Positions 6,285-12,438 of a DNA stretch of 44,860 nucleotides are shown here, in pieces. This DNA comes from a virus, in IMG/VR virus record IMGVR_UViG_3300042517_000316, positions 1-44,860 of that record, one strand, 5' to 3'. The first letter of the stretch is position 1; every line of letters starts with the position of its first letter. Below the pieces are notes generated by a model that did not search any database, was not told the origin of the DNA, and was given only the letters and a program-made list of their open reading frames with translations. The position numbers and the translations under genes are program-made.

Positions 6285-6427
6285 ACGAATACAAAGTAGA
6301 AATTATCTTTGAGCCCACAGGTGATTACATGACATTTAGATACGAGGCTGAATCAGACAATGAAGAGGACCTCTGCAGAGAAATTTTAAACCAACTATCA
6401 ATTGTATCTTTTAAGGAGCAAGACTAA
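6281..6427 (+). CDS. Hypothetical acidic protein (48 aa)
   Basis: ATGA overlap with the preceding gene fixes the start at 6281. The longer reading from 6239 would lie in the previous gene. The product has a beta-like N-terminus (YKVEIIFEPTGDYMTFRYEA) and an acidic helix. Function unknown. Confidence 0.55.
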   Translation: MNEYKVEIIFEPTGDYMTFRYEAESDNEEDLCREILNQLSIVSFKEQD

Positions 6428-6792
6428 TGGGAGCACGTATTAACTTTGTATTTAAAGATGTTGAGGATGAAGCACACGTAGTTCTATATAGCCACTGGGG
6501 TGAGACAGAATGGCAACGGGACCTGGCAATGGCCCTGCAGCATTCAAAGCCTAGGTGGAAAGACTACTCCTACTTCACACGTATGATGATTAGTTACCTT
6601 ATGCAAGATTCAGTCCTGGAGGAAACAGGGTTTGGTATCTATGCTATTACTGGTACCAACTTTGATTTAGGTGAGACCACTGTGGTCATCGATATTGCTA
6701 AAGAAACTATCAATCATGTAGGCTCCACTGTAGTGGTTGACTGGGATAAATTTATGGTAGCATACCTGCCCGTTTTGGCTGAGCAGATCTAG
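6427..6792 (+). CDS. Hypothetical protein (121 aa)
   Basis: Starts on the last base of the previous stop (TAATG). Alternating strand-like segments (INFVFKDVEDEAHVVLYSHW, TTVVIDIAKE) and conserved-looking Trp residues. Last gene of the operon. CTAGGG/CCCTAG arms at 6789-6808 could form a weak terminator hairpin. Family not recognised. Confidence 0.65.
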   Translation: MGARINFVFKDVEDEAHVVLYSHWGETEWQRDLAMALQHSKPRWKDYSYFTRMMISYLMQDSVLEETGFGIYAITGTNFDLGETTVVIDIAKETINHVGSTVVVDWDKFMVAYLPVLAEQI

Positions 6793-6839
6793 GGAGTGGG
6801 TCCCCTAGATTAATAAGGTGGGAGGGGCTGGCGTGGGGC

Positions 6840-6868
6840 TTGCCCTTCCCCCTACTTTTTGGTACAAT
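6840..6868 (+). promoter_or_regulatory. Promoter for the 6887 gene pair
   Basis: TTGCCC, a 17-nt spacer and TACAAT, followed by AGAAGGAGATAACT and the ATG at 6887. Confidence 0.6.
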
Positions 6869-6886
6869 GGATAGAAGGAGATAACT

Positions 6887-7126
6887 ATGACTTATTCGGT
6901 CAGACGAACGGCAAGCCATAACAAGGAAACTCGTATGGCAGAACAGTTAGGCAAACTCCTTACCCAAGATTTTGCGGTAGACTTAGAAAGAGTAGGATTT
7001 TACATAGTAAGAAACCTACCCTTGATTAACTACCACAGACTAGAGGTTTTGAGTTTGACATCTATGGAAGAGTATGATAAACTTATGTTAGAGATGAAAG
7101 GACCCGCAAATGGACTACGCAGATAA
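6887..7126 (+). CDS. Hypothetical protein (79 aa)
   Basis: A strong ribosome binding site (AGAAGGAG) and a good promoter precede the ATG. The product is mixed helix/strand, basic at the start and acidic near the end. It overlaps the next gene by 17 bases. No family recognised. Confidence 0.6.
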   Translation: MTYSVRRTASHNKETRMAEQLGKLLTQDFAVDLERVGFYIVRNLPLINYHRLEVLSLTSMEEYDKLMLEMKGPANGLRR

Positions 7127-7403
7127 GACAGGACTACTAGGTCAACTATGGATTGACTATCGTGAGGACGAGAACTTCTCGCTCTTTATGGAATACAACG
7201 ACATTGGTTTGCCATTGTCCTATGTAGTGGCAGAAGGTTTGGTACCAGCACTAACAGAACTGGGTGAGGACTATGTTGATGAGACTATAGAGATGTTATT
7301 TAAACTTCTTGAGATTACAGAACAAGAAGTAGAACTGTTACCTAGAATCAATTTAGATTCAGTTCTAGAATTCGCACACCAAAAGAAAAACACAATCGAG
7401 TAA
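7110..7403 (+). CDS. Hypothetical acidic protein (97 aa)
   Basis: ATG at 7110 lies after GAAAGGACCCGCAA inside the end of the previous gene. The product is strongly acidic and Leu-rich (LTELGEDYVDETIEMLFKLL), probably all helical. Last gene before the GGGGGCGCCC element and a regulatory region with AAACC motifs. Confidence 0.6.
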   Translation: MDYADKTGLLGQLWIDYREDENFSLFMEYNDIGLPLSYVVAEGLVPALTELGEDYVDETIEMLFKLLEITEQEVELLPRINLDSVLEFAHQKKNTIE

Positions 7404-7406
7404 TCT

Positions 7407-7425
7407 GGCCCCTGCGGGGGCGCCC
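7407..7425. repeat. GGGGGCGCCC element, copy 5, with hairpin
   Basis: GGCCCCTGCGGGGGCGCC can fold with CCCC/GGGG arms around TGC. It starts four bases after a stop codon and begins a 189-base spacer rich in AAACC motifs. Confidence 0.55.
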
Positions 7426-7554
7426 TATATTTTCTCATATGTCAAACCATGCAAACCACATTTTCAAAAGATGATTACGAACGATCAAAAATTTTTCCCC
7501 AAACCTAGGCATATTACGATGGGCCAATTCTTTTCCCCAAACCTAGCATATCCT

Positions 7555-7567
7555 GGTTTGCCAAACC
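7555..7567. promoter_or_regulatory. GGTTTG-C-CAAACC palindrome
   Basis: Perfect 6-base arms around one base. The half-site CAAACC recurs many times in 7440-8100 and as a full palindrome at 9758. It lies about 35 bases upstream of the -10 box of the 7615 gene and could be a phage repressor operator. Confidence 0.45.
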
Positions 7568-7614
7568 TTATACCATACAAACCTTGTATTGTCAAACCAT
7601 GTTATAATTAAACC

Positions 7615-7869
7615 ATGCCAAGAGATCACTTTGCAGCAATGTATAGAAACCCATCACATAGACATGATATCCCTCATGACTCATATAACTTTGATAAGGC
7701 TGTTGGAACCTTAACTGGTATGTTATATTCTATTGTTACTCTTAAGGCTTTCTTTCCTTTCTTTAGATCCCCTGCCGAAATCATTGATAATACTGCTAAT
7801 CATGCCCCTTATCCTATGCCGTCGCAAAAATCGGGGGATCAAAAGTATACCCAATTAACCCTATGGTAA
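7615..7869 (+). CDS. Hypothetical protein, leaderless (84 aa)
   Basis: TATAAT (7603-7608) plus exactly 6 nt precedes the ATG, so the mRNA is leaderless; no good -35 box is seen. The N-terminus is His-rich and polar. One hydrophobic stretch (MLYSIVTLKAFFPFF) in the middle may associate with the membrane. No family recognised. Confidence 0.55.
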   Translation: MPRDHFAAMYRNPSHRHDIPHDSYNFDKAVGTLTGMLYSIVTLKAFFPFFRSPAEIIDNTANHAPYPMPSQKSGDQKYTQLTLW

Positions 7870-7945
7870 ATAACAAACCATTATGTCCTGGTTTCTCAAT
7901 ATTTCATATTGGTTTTATAAAATAAGATTACGATTATCGACAATT

Positions 7946-7971
7946 TCTCCCTGGTTTTGGGAGATTTTTTT
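7946..7971 (+). terminator. Rho-independent terminator
   Basis: TCTCCC and GGGAGA form a perfect 6-bp stem around TGGTTTT, followed by seven T. It ends transcription of the 7615 gene on the plus strand. Confidence 0.85.
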
Positions 7972-7986
7972 ATGCAGCAAATGGGC

Positions 7987-8067
7987 TTGACAAACCTTAA
8001 AAACTAGGATATAATGCCCAAACCCTGCATATGATGGTTTGACAGATATGAAGGTTTGCGCTATAAT
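7987..8067 (+). promoter_or_regulatory. Tandem perfect promoters P1 and P2
   Basis: P1 is TTGACA (7987-7992), 17 nt, TATAAT (8010-8015). P2 is TTGACA (8039-8044), 17 nt, TATAAT (8062-8067). Both match the sigma-70 consensus exactly. ATATGA(T/A)GGTTTG occurs three times (about 8029, 8047, 8072), overlapping P2, and could be the binding unit of a regulator. P1 has no ATG at its start site and may feed P2 or make a short RNA. Confidence 0.75.
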
Positions 8068-8073
8068 CCCGAT

Positions 8074-8190
8074 ATGATGGTTTGGAGGTTTGGGGTTTGT
8101 CGCCCAGAAGATTACGACGCCATCTATAAAAGAGCCCTATACTCCACTATCCTCCACTTTGCTCCACTTCTAGACTGTCTAATAATATAA
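8074..8190 (+). CDS. Leaderless micro-protein (38 aa)
   Basis: The ATG lies exactly 6 nt after the P2 TATAAT. The reading frame codes for MMVWRFGVCRPEDYDAIYKR and a hydrophobic end (LHFAPLLDCLII). A consensus promoter driving so small a frame suggests either a regulatory peptide or an RNA-level role. No family recognised. Confidence 0.45.
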   Translation: MMVWRFGVCRPEDYDAIYKRALYSTILHFAPLLDCLII

Positions 8191-8205
8191 TCAGTAAGAT
8201 TAATC

Positions 8206-8259
8206 TGTGGATAACTTGTGGATAACTATGATATTTTTAGCCTATCAGGGTGTGGATAA
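8206..8259 (+). other. DnaA-box cluster, possible replication origin
   Basis: Three exact TGTGGATAA boxes at 8206-8214, 8217-8225 and 8251-8259, all in one orientation; the first two are 11 bp apart, one helical turn. A fourth exact box is at 8434, and AT-rich DNA (AATAATATAATCAGTAAGA) lies next to the first. This is the arrangement expected for DnaA binding at an origin, or for DnaA titration or control of the promoter at 8266. Confidence 0.6.
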
Positions 8260-8277
8260 CTCTGATATAATATTCCA

Positions 8278-8430
8278 ATGCATAAGTTTGAGTCATCTTA
8301 TAGTAGGTTTATAACTGAAGAATTAGACCCATTGGGTGTATCTTGGAAAGATGCTCCAGACTGGTGTGATGATTGTAACTCAAGCCCAGGAGAGAAATGT
8401 CCAGATTGTGGATATACTCATAACTGCTAA
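8278..8430 (+). CDS. Leaderless zinc-ribbon micro-protein (50 aa)
   Basis: TATAAT (8266-8271) plus 6 nt precedes the ATG. The C-terminal half has CDDC and CPDC followed by H and a terminal C, so it probably binds zinc. A DnaA box lies between the -35 and -10 regions of its promoter, and another follows its stop. Function unknown. Confidence 0.6.
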   Translation: MHKFESSYSRFITEELDPLGVSWKDAPDWCDDCNSSPGEKCPDCGYTHNC

Positions 8431-8433
8431 ACC

Positions 8434-8442
8434 TGTGGATAA
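8434..8442 (+). promoter_or_regulatory. DnaA box (TGTGGATAA)
   Basis: Exact box, 7 bases upstream of the -35 hexamer of the next promoter and in the same orientation as the cluster at 8206-8259. Confidence 0.6.
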
Positions 8443-8448
8443 CTATGC

Positions 8449-8477
8449 TTGACAGGCAGACACATCCGTAATATACT
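8449..8477 (+). promoter_or_regulatory. Consensus promoter, leaderless gene
   Basis: TTGACA, 17 nt, TATACT (8472-8477), 6 nt, then ATG at 8484. Confidence 0.8.
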
Positions 8478-8483
8478 TAGAGT

Positions 8484-8792
8484 ATGAATGAATTAGATAG
8501 GATGACTCGTATCGCAGGGTATATGGTTATTACACTGTTAGCAATTGCTATTGGTGGGTTATTTATGCCTAATGATCAGACAAAGGTAATCCCTAAACCA
8601 ATGGTTGAGGAAGTAATCTCATACGAATATTTGCCTGGGTATCTTGATATTATTAATAGAGAGCCTGTCCCAACTCCATCTCCAACCAAAAGCATTTACT
8701 ATCCTAATTCCTATGGTGACGATAGCGATGTAGACTATGACCTATTTGATGATGAAGACGACATTGAATCATATTACGAAGAAGAGAACTAA
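8484..8792 (+). CDS. Single-pass membrane protein with acidic tail (102 aa)
   Basis: Residues 10-28 (IAGYMVITLLAIAIGGLFM) form one membrane helix after a short charged start. A Pro-rich linker (PVPTPSPTKS) and a very acidic C-terminus (DDSDVDYDLFDDEDDIESYY) follow. Its end overlaps the convergent oxygenase gene by 4 bases. Function unknown. Confidence 0.65.
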   Translation: MNELDRMTRIAGYMVITLLAIAIGGLFMPNDQTKVIPKPMVEEVISYEYLPGYLDIINREPVPTPSPTKSIYYPNSYGDDSDVDYDLFDDEDDIESYYEEEN

Positions 8793-9661
8793 ACCTGTGG
8801 CTTACCATCTCTAAAGGCTACAACAGACTTAAACATATCATCATCTGGATACTCTGGTAGGTGTGAGTAATCTGATGGGCTATCTGGATTAAACAACCTT
8901 ATAAATAGCATCCTGACATACTCACCATCTTTAAACTCTTTATAAACTCTCCAATGGATCTCCTTATTAGGATTAAAGACAAGGGCAGAGTTGTCCTCTA
9001 TCTCGTATGTCTGAAGGTTTAAACCCAAAGCCCAATTGGTATTAGACTCTATCTGGATATTAAGAATCAGATCATTTGTGTCTCTATCAAGGTGTGGTGG
9101 AAGGTTAGGTGTACCATACAATGAGTTATACTCTACATAGGTAGCACTGCGTATTTGAAACGGTAGGTCTGTAACCTGCTTCACAACATTTATCAATTTG
9201 TCAAAAGTCTTTTGCTTCACGGTACTAACCAAAAGGTTATATTGAACCCTACCTAACTCATGATGAATCTCTGGCTCATTAGCCTCTACAGTTTCATATA
9301 AAGATGCTATCTCTTCTTCTGAAAAAATATCGGTAACTGTGCTTATGTCCACATGCTTATTCACCTGTGGCTGGGCCTCTGGCTCTGATATTTTTGCGGT
9401 ACATGGATCAAAAACCCTATGTGACAAAAACTCCCCACATGGGCATAGAGTTGACATACATCCAGACCTAGACACTTTTTCTGATCCTGGAACCACACAG
9501 TCGCACTCATGGGTGAAATCTTCTTTAAGGTTGTTTATAACATCACATGGCTTATTGGATTCGTGAGCAACATATGCCTTACATGGGGAAAACCCTATCT
9601 TGCCATATTCACCTGCATGGCCTATCCCATAGGGGCTTGCATTACATAGTTCTGGTTTCAT
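8789..9661 (-). CDS. Cys-rich protein fused to a 2OG-Fe(II) oxygenase-like domain
   Basis: This 290-residue protein has two parts. Residues 1-90 hold nine Cys (6, 27, 39, 53, 55, 68, 73, 75, 87), suggesting one or more zinc sites. Residues 105-260 look like a 2-oxoglutarate/Fe(II) dioxygenase: H190-L-D192 and H236 would bind iron and R250 the 2OG carboxylate. TAGAAT plus 6 nt precedes the ATG, so the mRNA should be leaderless. It is one of only two leftward genes in this arm. Substrate unknown; a protein or nucleic-acid target recognised by the Cys-rich part is inference. Confidence 0.6.
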   Translation of the reverse strand: MKPELCNASPYGIGHAGEYGKIGFSPCKAYVAHESNKPCDVINNLKEDFTHECDCVVPGSEKVSRSGCMSTLCPCGEFLSHRVFDPCTAKISEPEAQPQVNKHVDISTVTDIFSEEEIASLYETVEANEPEIHHELGRVQYNLLVSTVKQKTFDKLINVVKQVTDLPFQIRSATYVEYNSLYGTPNLPPHLDRDTNDLILNIQIESNTNWALGLNLQTYEIEDNSALVFNPNKEIHWRVYKEFKDGEYVRMLFIRLFNPDSPSDYSHLPEYPDDDMFKSVVAFRDGKPQV

Positions 9662-9757
9662 ATAGGTATTCTATCATGCTATTGGGGATTACGATGACAT
9701 CTTTTTATTCCCCGCATTTTAGGCTAATAACCAATATCGCCCTTGTAGGGCGTAGGA

Positions 9758-9771
9758 AGGTTTGCAAACCT
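9758..9771. promoter_or_regulatory. AGGTTTGCAAACCT perfect palindrome
   Basis: A 14-bp perfect palindrome directly downstream of the 9772 gene. Half-sites (GCAAACCT or AGGTTTGC) recur at 8053, 10008, 10363 and 10784, and a related palindrome at 7555. Candidate operator of a phage regulator. Confidence 0.5.
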
Positions 9772-10101
9772 CTATTTTGCGCCGAACTCTAAAGACTTAC
9801 CTATAGCATTATTGACCATGCGGACCAAACCTCGTCTCGTAATTTTTGAGGCATCAAACGTCTCCGTATACCCACCTTGAGGCATATCTGCCTTATCTAG
9901 GAAATGTCCGTACTTAGTCCTGAGTGTGTCTAATACTAGGGATTCTACTGCTCTTGCTTGATCCCGTTCGGAAAACCACCAATACCTGATTAGGACCCAT
10001 CCCTTCTGCCTGTGGCTTGCAAACCTTCTACCTGATACATCTGATATACCTATCTTAACAGCCTTATACACAGGGCTGTAGAGTATATATAGTAGGGTCA
10101 T
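9772..10101 (-). CDS. GIY-YIG / T5orf172-like domain protein (109 aa)
   Basis: The ATG at 10101 is preceded by TATAAT and exactly 6 nt, so translation should begin at MTLLYILYS rather than 10 codons upstream. The pattern YILYSP...VKIGIS...R...H...GW matches the N-terminus of GIY-YIG-like (T5orf172/MUG113) domains. R in GRRFASH and E in AVESLV could be active-site residues. Such proteins are free-standing nucleases or DNA-binding modules. Shares a 48-bp divergent promoter region with the 10150 gene. Confidence 0.6.
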   Translation of the reverse strand: MTLLYILYSPVYKAVKIGISDVSGRRFASHRQKGWVLIRYWWFSERDQARAVESLVLDTLRTKYGHFLDKADMPQGGYTETFDASKITRRGLVRMVNNAIGKSLEFGAK

Positions 10102-10107
10102 GTATCT

Positions 10108-10143
10108 ATTATACTTGACATACCCTGCCAAAATCGCTATACT
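10108..10143. promoter_or_regulatory. Overlapping divergent promoters
   Basis: Rightward: TTGACA (10115-10120), 17 nt, TATACT (10138-10143), 6 nt, ATG at 10150. Leftward: TATAAT (complement of 10108-10113), 6 nt, ATG at 10101. Both genes are leaderless and the promoters overlap, so they cannot easily fire together. Confidence 0.75.
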
Positions 10144-10149
10144 TGTATT

Positions 10150-10356
10150 ATGATCAATCTAGAAATACCAGACCCATTCACGCAGTTCAGGATAGATAAA
10201 TATAACCGCACAAAAGGATTACGATATGACTTCTTTTCTGGGGAATGGGATATGGAGTGTGGCTGTTGTGGAGAACCCCTCAATGCTCCAAATCGAAAGA
10301 CCATGACAAAAATCAGACTATACCATACAAGAAATGAGTGCCTAGGTGGATACTGA
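10150..10356 (+). CDS. Leaderless zinc-binding micro-protein (68 aa)
   Basis: Starts 6 nt after a consensus promoter. Residues 37-40 give CGCC, with a later H and C (YHTRNEC), so one zinc may be bound. Overlaps the next small gene. Family not recognised. Confidence 0.55.
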   Translation: MINLEIPDPFTQFRIDKYNRTKGLRYDFFSGEWDMECGCCGEPLNAPNRKTMTKIRLYHTRNECLGGY

Positions 10357-10468
10357 GCAAACCTTCGATCAAGAGTTTAGTGTTGAAGAAATTACGAAAG
10401 CCATTGTTAATCAGGCTAAGGCTGAAGTCAAGTCTAAGTTTGGCAATAAGAAACGGCATAGACAATAG
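10346..10468 (+). CDS. Small hypothetical protein, GTG start (40 aa)
   Basis: GTG at 10346 overlaps the end of the previous gene. The product has an acidic first half and a basic end (VEEITKAIVNQAKAEVKSKF, then GNKKRHRQ). It ends 3 bases before the promoter of the Excalibur gene. No ATG is available. The call rests on position and composition. Confidence 0.4.
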   Translation: MDTEQTFDQEFSVEEITKAIVNQAKAEVKSKFGNKKRHRQ

Positions 10469-10470
10469 AC

Positions 10471-10499
10471 TTGACTTATCCCAGCGCAAAGTGTATACT
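10471..10499 (+). promoter_or_regulatory. Promoter of the Excalibur-domain gene
   Basis: TTGACT, 17 nt, TATACT (10494-10499). A short leader with AAAAGGATAAAA precedes the ATG at 10529. Confidence 0.75.
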
Positions 10500-10528
10500 T
10501 ATAATATAACTACTACAAAAGGATAAAA

Positions 10529-10783
10529 ATGAAAAAGACAATCGCATCTATCGCTATCGTAGGACTATCAGTTGCCCTTGCTACACCATCTTATGCATCA
10601 GAAACATTTGCTAACTGCACAGCATTAAATAAAGTATATAAGTCTGGAGTAGGTCTTGAGGGTGCTCAGAATATGGTTAAAGGCAAGCCAAAGCCATCTA
10701 AGCACATTGTAGATGCTGCTATTTATGAGGCCAATAAGAAGAAGTTGGATCGTGACAAAGACGGAATTGTTTGCGAGAAGTAA
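10529..10783 (+). CDS. Secreted Excalibur-domain protein
   Basis: Residues 1-23 form a signal peptide (KK, then IASIAIVGLSVALATPSYA). The mature part has C30 and ends with DRDKDGIVCE (74-83), the calcium-binding core of the Excalibur domain (PF05901), common in secreted actinobacterial and firmicute proteins. Likely exported and attached to or acting near the cell wall. In a phage it may modify the envelope or exclude other phages, which is inference. Heads a coupled operon (TAATG with the next gene). Confidence 0.8.
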   Translation: MKKTIASIAIVGLSVALATPSYASETFANCTALNKVYKSGVGLEGAQNMVKGKPKPSKHIVDAAIYEANKKKLDRDKDGIVCEK

Positions 10784-10941
10784 TGCAAACCTGGACCGTA
10801 GATGTAGTGCATAAGCCTACTGGACAAACTTCTCAGGTTATTTGGACAACTCAGGCTTACTCAGACCTTAACGAACAGCAGGTTTTTGATATAGCCATGC
10901 AGGAACTATCTATTAAAGTTAGTATGAATGATTTAGCATGA
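10783..10941 (+). CDS. Hypothetical protein (52 aa)
   Basis: TAATG overlap with the Excalibur gene and ATGA overlap with the next show coupled translation. Begins with strand-like sequence (QTWTVDVVHKPTGQTSQVIW), then an amphipathic helix. No family recognised. Confidence 0.55.
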   Translation: MQTWTVDVVHKPTGQTSQVIWTTQAYSDLNEQQVFDIAMQELSIKVSMNDLA

Positions 10942-11039
10942 TCTGCAAAACCTGCGGGATGGACAAAGAAAACATTGAGTACTGGGATACTCATCAAACT
11001 ATGAGTGATTACAGGGTGTGGTGTGCCAAGAGACTGTAG
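10938..11039 (+). CDS. Zinc-finger-like micro-protein (33 aa)
   Basis: ATGA overlap with the previous gene. CKTC at residues 3-6, then H19 and C29, suggest one metal site. The next gene starts inside it. Confidence 0.5.
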   Translation: MICKTCGMDKENIEYWDTHQTMSDYRVWCAKRL

Positions 11040-11268
11040 TTCCTTAACTAAAAAAGGTCTTCCATGCAAGTATAAAGTAGAAGACTGGCGGATAGTAGAT
11101 AAATGTCATATTCATGATCCGAATGGTATCTTTAGACAGCAAGTTAAAGAAGGGGTTCATAGAAAACCTAAAAACAAAATTTTTGGTTGTGACCACACTT
11201 GGTATATGCGTGAGAATGGTATACAATGTACTAAGTGCTTAATTTTATGGGAAAGGGATATGGGATGA
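11023..11268 (+). CDS. Cys/His-rich protein (81 aa)
   Basis: GTG at 11023 is the likely start (GTG at 11005 is also possible). Two metal-site-like groups are seen: C...C...CHIH in the first 35 residues and CDH...CTKC in the last 25. This resembles two small zinc modules joined by a basic linker (VHRKPKNKIFG). Overlaps genes on both sides. Function unknown. Confidence 0.55.
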   Translation: MPRDCSSLTKKGLPCKYKVEDWRIVDKCHIHDPNGIFRQQVKEGVHRKPKNKIFGCDHTWYMRENGIQCTKCLILWERDMG

Positions 11269-11342
11269 TAAGTTTTGTACTTGGTATGGGGGCAGGGTTT
11301 ATTCTTGCTGTTATACTTATCTGGTTTGCAATAGGAGAATAA
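11265..11342 (+). CDS. Single-span membrane micro-protein (25 aa)
   Basis: ATGA overlap upstream and TAATG overlap downstream. Sequence FVLGMGAGFILAVILIWFAI is one membrane helix ending in GE. Coupling on both sides supports it despite its size. Confidence 0.45.
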   Translation: MISFVLGMGAGFILAVILIWFAIGE

Positions 11343-11464
11343 TGAAAGAGCCAAAGATCGCCCAGATGGACTGGCGTAGCCTTGGATATTGGCCCGTATG
11401 GAAAGATGGAAAAAAGGTATGGGTACCCAAAGACAGGATAAACACTGATGATGAACAAACTTAA
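11342..11464 (+). CDS. Hypothetical protein (40 aa)
   Basis: TAATG overlap with the preceding membrane peptide. Trp-rich (MDWRSLGYWPVWKDGKKVWV) and basic, then acidic at the end. No family recognised. Confidence 0.5.
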   Translation: MKEPKIAQMDWRSLGYWPVWKDGKKVWVPKDRINTDDEQT

Positions 11465-11482
11465 ACATGATATAATCGGTAT

Positions 11483-11608
11483 ATGAATAAATCTAAGTGT
11501 TTTTTCTGCGAAAAAGATGCAACTCATTACGATGTTGTAGTAGATCACGCTGACTACATAGTTGCAGATGTCTGTCTAACTCATTTGTCTGTGAGCCATG
11601 TTTCATAA
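11483..11608 (+). CDS. Leaderless zinc-binding micro-protein (41 aa)
   Basis: TATAAT (11471-11476) plus 6 nt precedes the ATG; the -35 box is weak. CFFC at 6-9, with H15, C31 and H34, forms a C-C-C-H or C-C-H-type zinc site. TAATG overlap with the next gene. Confidence 0.55.
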   Translation: MNKSKCFFCEKDATHYDVVVDHADYIVADVCLTHLSVSHVS

Positions 11609-11844
11609 TGGACAAAAGAATCCTTAAAGATGGATCTGAGGTTGACTCTTTTAATAAGCCAGTTGATCTAGTTATTCATACTAAGGCCCCTGGAAAATGG
11701 AAATTAATTGATTTAGAAACAGGGGAAGAGTACCTTGGATCTGAGATAAGCACAGACTTTGCAGAAGTGCTTAGAGAAAAGGTTAACATTAATAAAATAG
11801 GCACTTGGGTAAAAACCAAGTGGAAACAAAAGCAAGTTGACTAA
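11608..11844 (+). CDS. Hypothetical protein (78 aa)
   Basis: Coupled to the previous gene by TAATG. Lysine-rich with a strand-rich centre (PVDLVIHTKAPGKWKLIDLE) and a basic tail. The promoter of the next gene starts within its last codons. Function unknown. Confidence 0.55.
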   Translation: MDKRILKDGSEVDSFNKPVDLVIHTKAPGKWKLIDLETGEEYLGSEISTDFAEVLREKVNINKIGTWVKTKWKQKQVD

Positions 11845-11865
11845 GCCCTAACTTTAAGGTATACT
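11837..11865 (+). promoter_or_regulatory. Promoter, leaderless membrane-protein gene
   Basis: TTGACT, 17 nt, TATACT (11860-11865), 6 nt, ATG at 11872. The -35 box lies in the end of the preceding gene. Confidence 0.75.
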
Positions 11866-11871
11866 TGATAT

Positions 11872-12156
11872 ATGGAACAATGGATTAATGACTATGCCTC
11901 ATGGGTGCTCGCTCTCAGTGGGGTTGCAGCAATCTATTTTGTTGGAAGAAAACAAATTTGGGCATGGATCTGGGCTACATTTAATGAGGCTATGTGGATC
12001 TACTATGCCCTAGTAACTAAGCAGTATGGCTTTATCTTTGCTGCAATTGCATACTCTATTGTTTATATTAGATCTTACAGACACTGGAAAGACTTAGAAA
12101 AAGAACAGTTGTCTTGGAAAAGTTTTACACAATTGATATGGAAGGATAACAAATGA
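11872..12156 (+). CDS. PnuC-like membrane protein (94 aa)
   Basis: Two or three membrane helices at residues 10-25, 30-50 and 52-68, rich in Trp (WIWATFNEAMWIYYALVTKQ). The arrangement resembles part of the PnuC nicotinamide-riboside transporter family, but it is much shorter than full PnuC (about 200 residues), so the similarity may only reflect membrane composition. Leaderless. Overlaps the next membrane peptide by ATGA. Confidence 0.5.
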   Translation: MEQWINDYASWVLALSGVAAIYFVGRKQIWAWIWATFNEAMWIYYALVTKQYGFIFAAIAYSIVYIRSYRHWKDLEKEQLSWKSFTQLIWKDNK

Positions 12157-12245
12157 TGATTAACGCTTTATTTTTAATACCAACTGCTATTGCAGCGTAT
12201 TTACTGTGTTACTTTATAATGACATATAAAGTAGATCAAGACTAA
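12153..12245 (+). CDS. Single-span membrane micro-protein (30 aa)
   Basis: ATGA overlap with the preceding membrane protein. One hydrophobic helix (ALFLIPTAIAAYLLCYFIM), then a charged end. It may work with its neighbour in the membrane. Confidence 0.45.
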   Translation: MMINALFLIPTAIAAYLLCYFIMTYKVDQD

Positions 12246-12261
12246 TTCTAGGAGAATAAAG

Positions 12262-12435
12262 ATGAGTATAGATGAGATGGCATTAAGAGAAGAAATAGCA
12301 AGGGAAATTGAAGCCCTTCCTATTGAGACATCTGTAACAAATGCATTAGGCATGCGTCTTGCTGCTGCACATGTGGCAAGAGGTAAAGATAACTATATGA
12401 GCAGACTTTTTGAAAACCAAAAAGATTTTGAGTAA
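12262..12435 (+). CDS. Hypothetical helical protein (57 aa)
   Basis: AGGAGAATAAAG directly precedes the ATG. The first 20 residues are acidic helix (SIDEMALREEIAREIEALPI), the rest is polar. No family recognised. Confidence 0.6.
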   Translation: MSIDEMALREEIAREIEALPIETSVTNALGMRLAAAHVARGKDNYMSRLFENQKDFE

Positions 12436-12438
12436 CAG

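Noticed and set aside
10338-10526. 62-aa frame across 10338-10526
   Set aside because: Other frame of the 10346 gene and of the Excalibur promoter; no ribosome site.
11157-11548. Leftward frames of 103-105 aa
   Set aside because: They overlay five coupled small genes on the plus strand and have improbable Ser/Pro/Phe-rich products.
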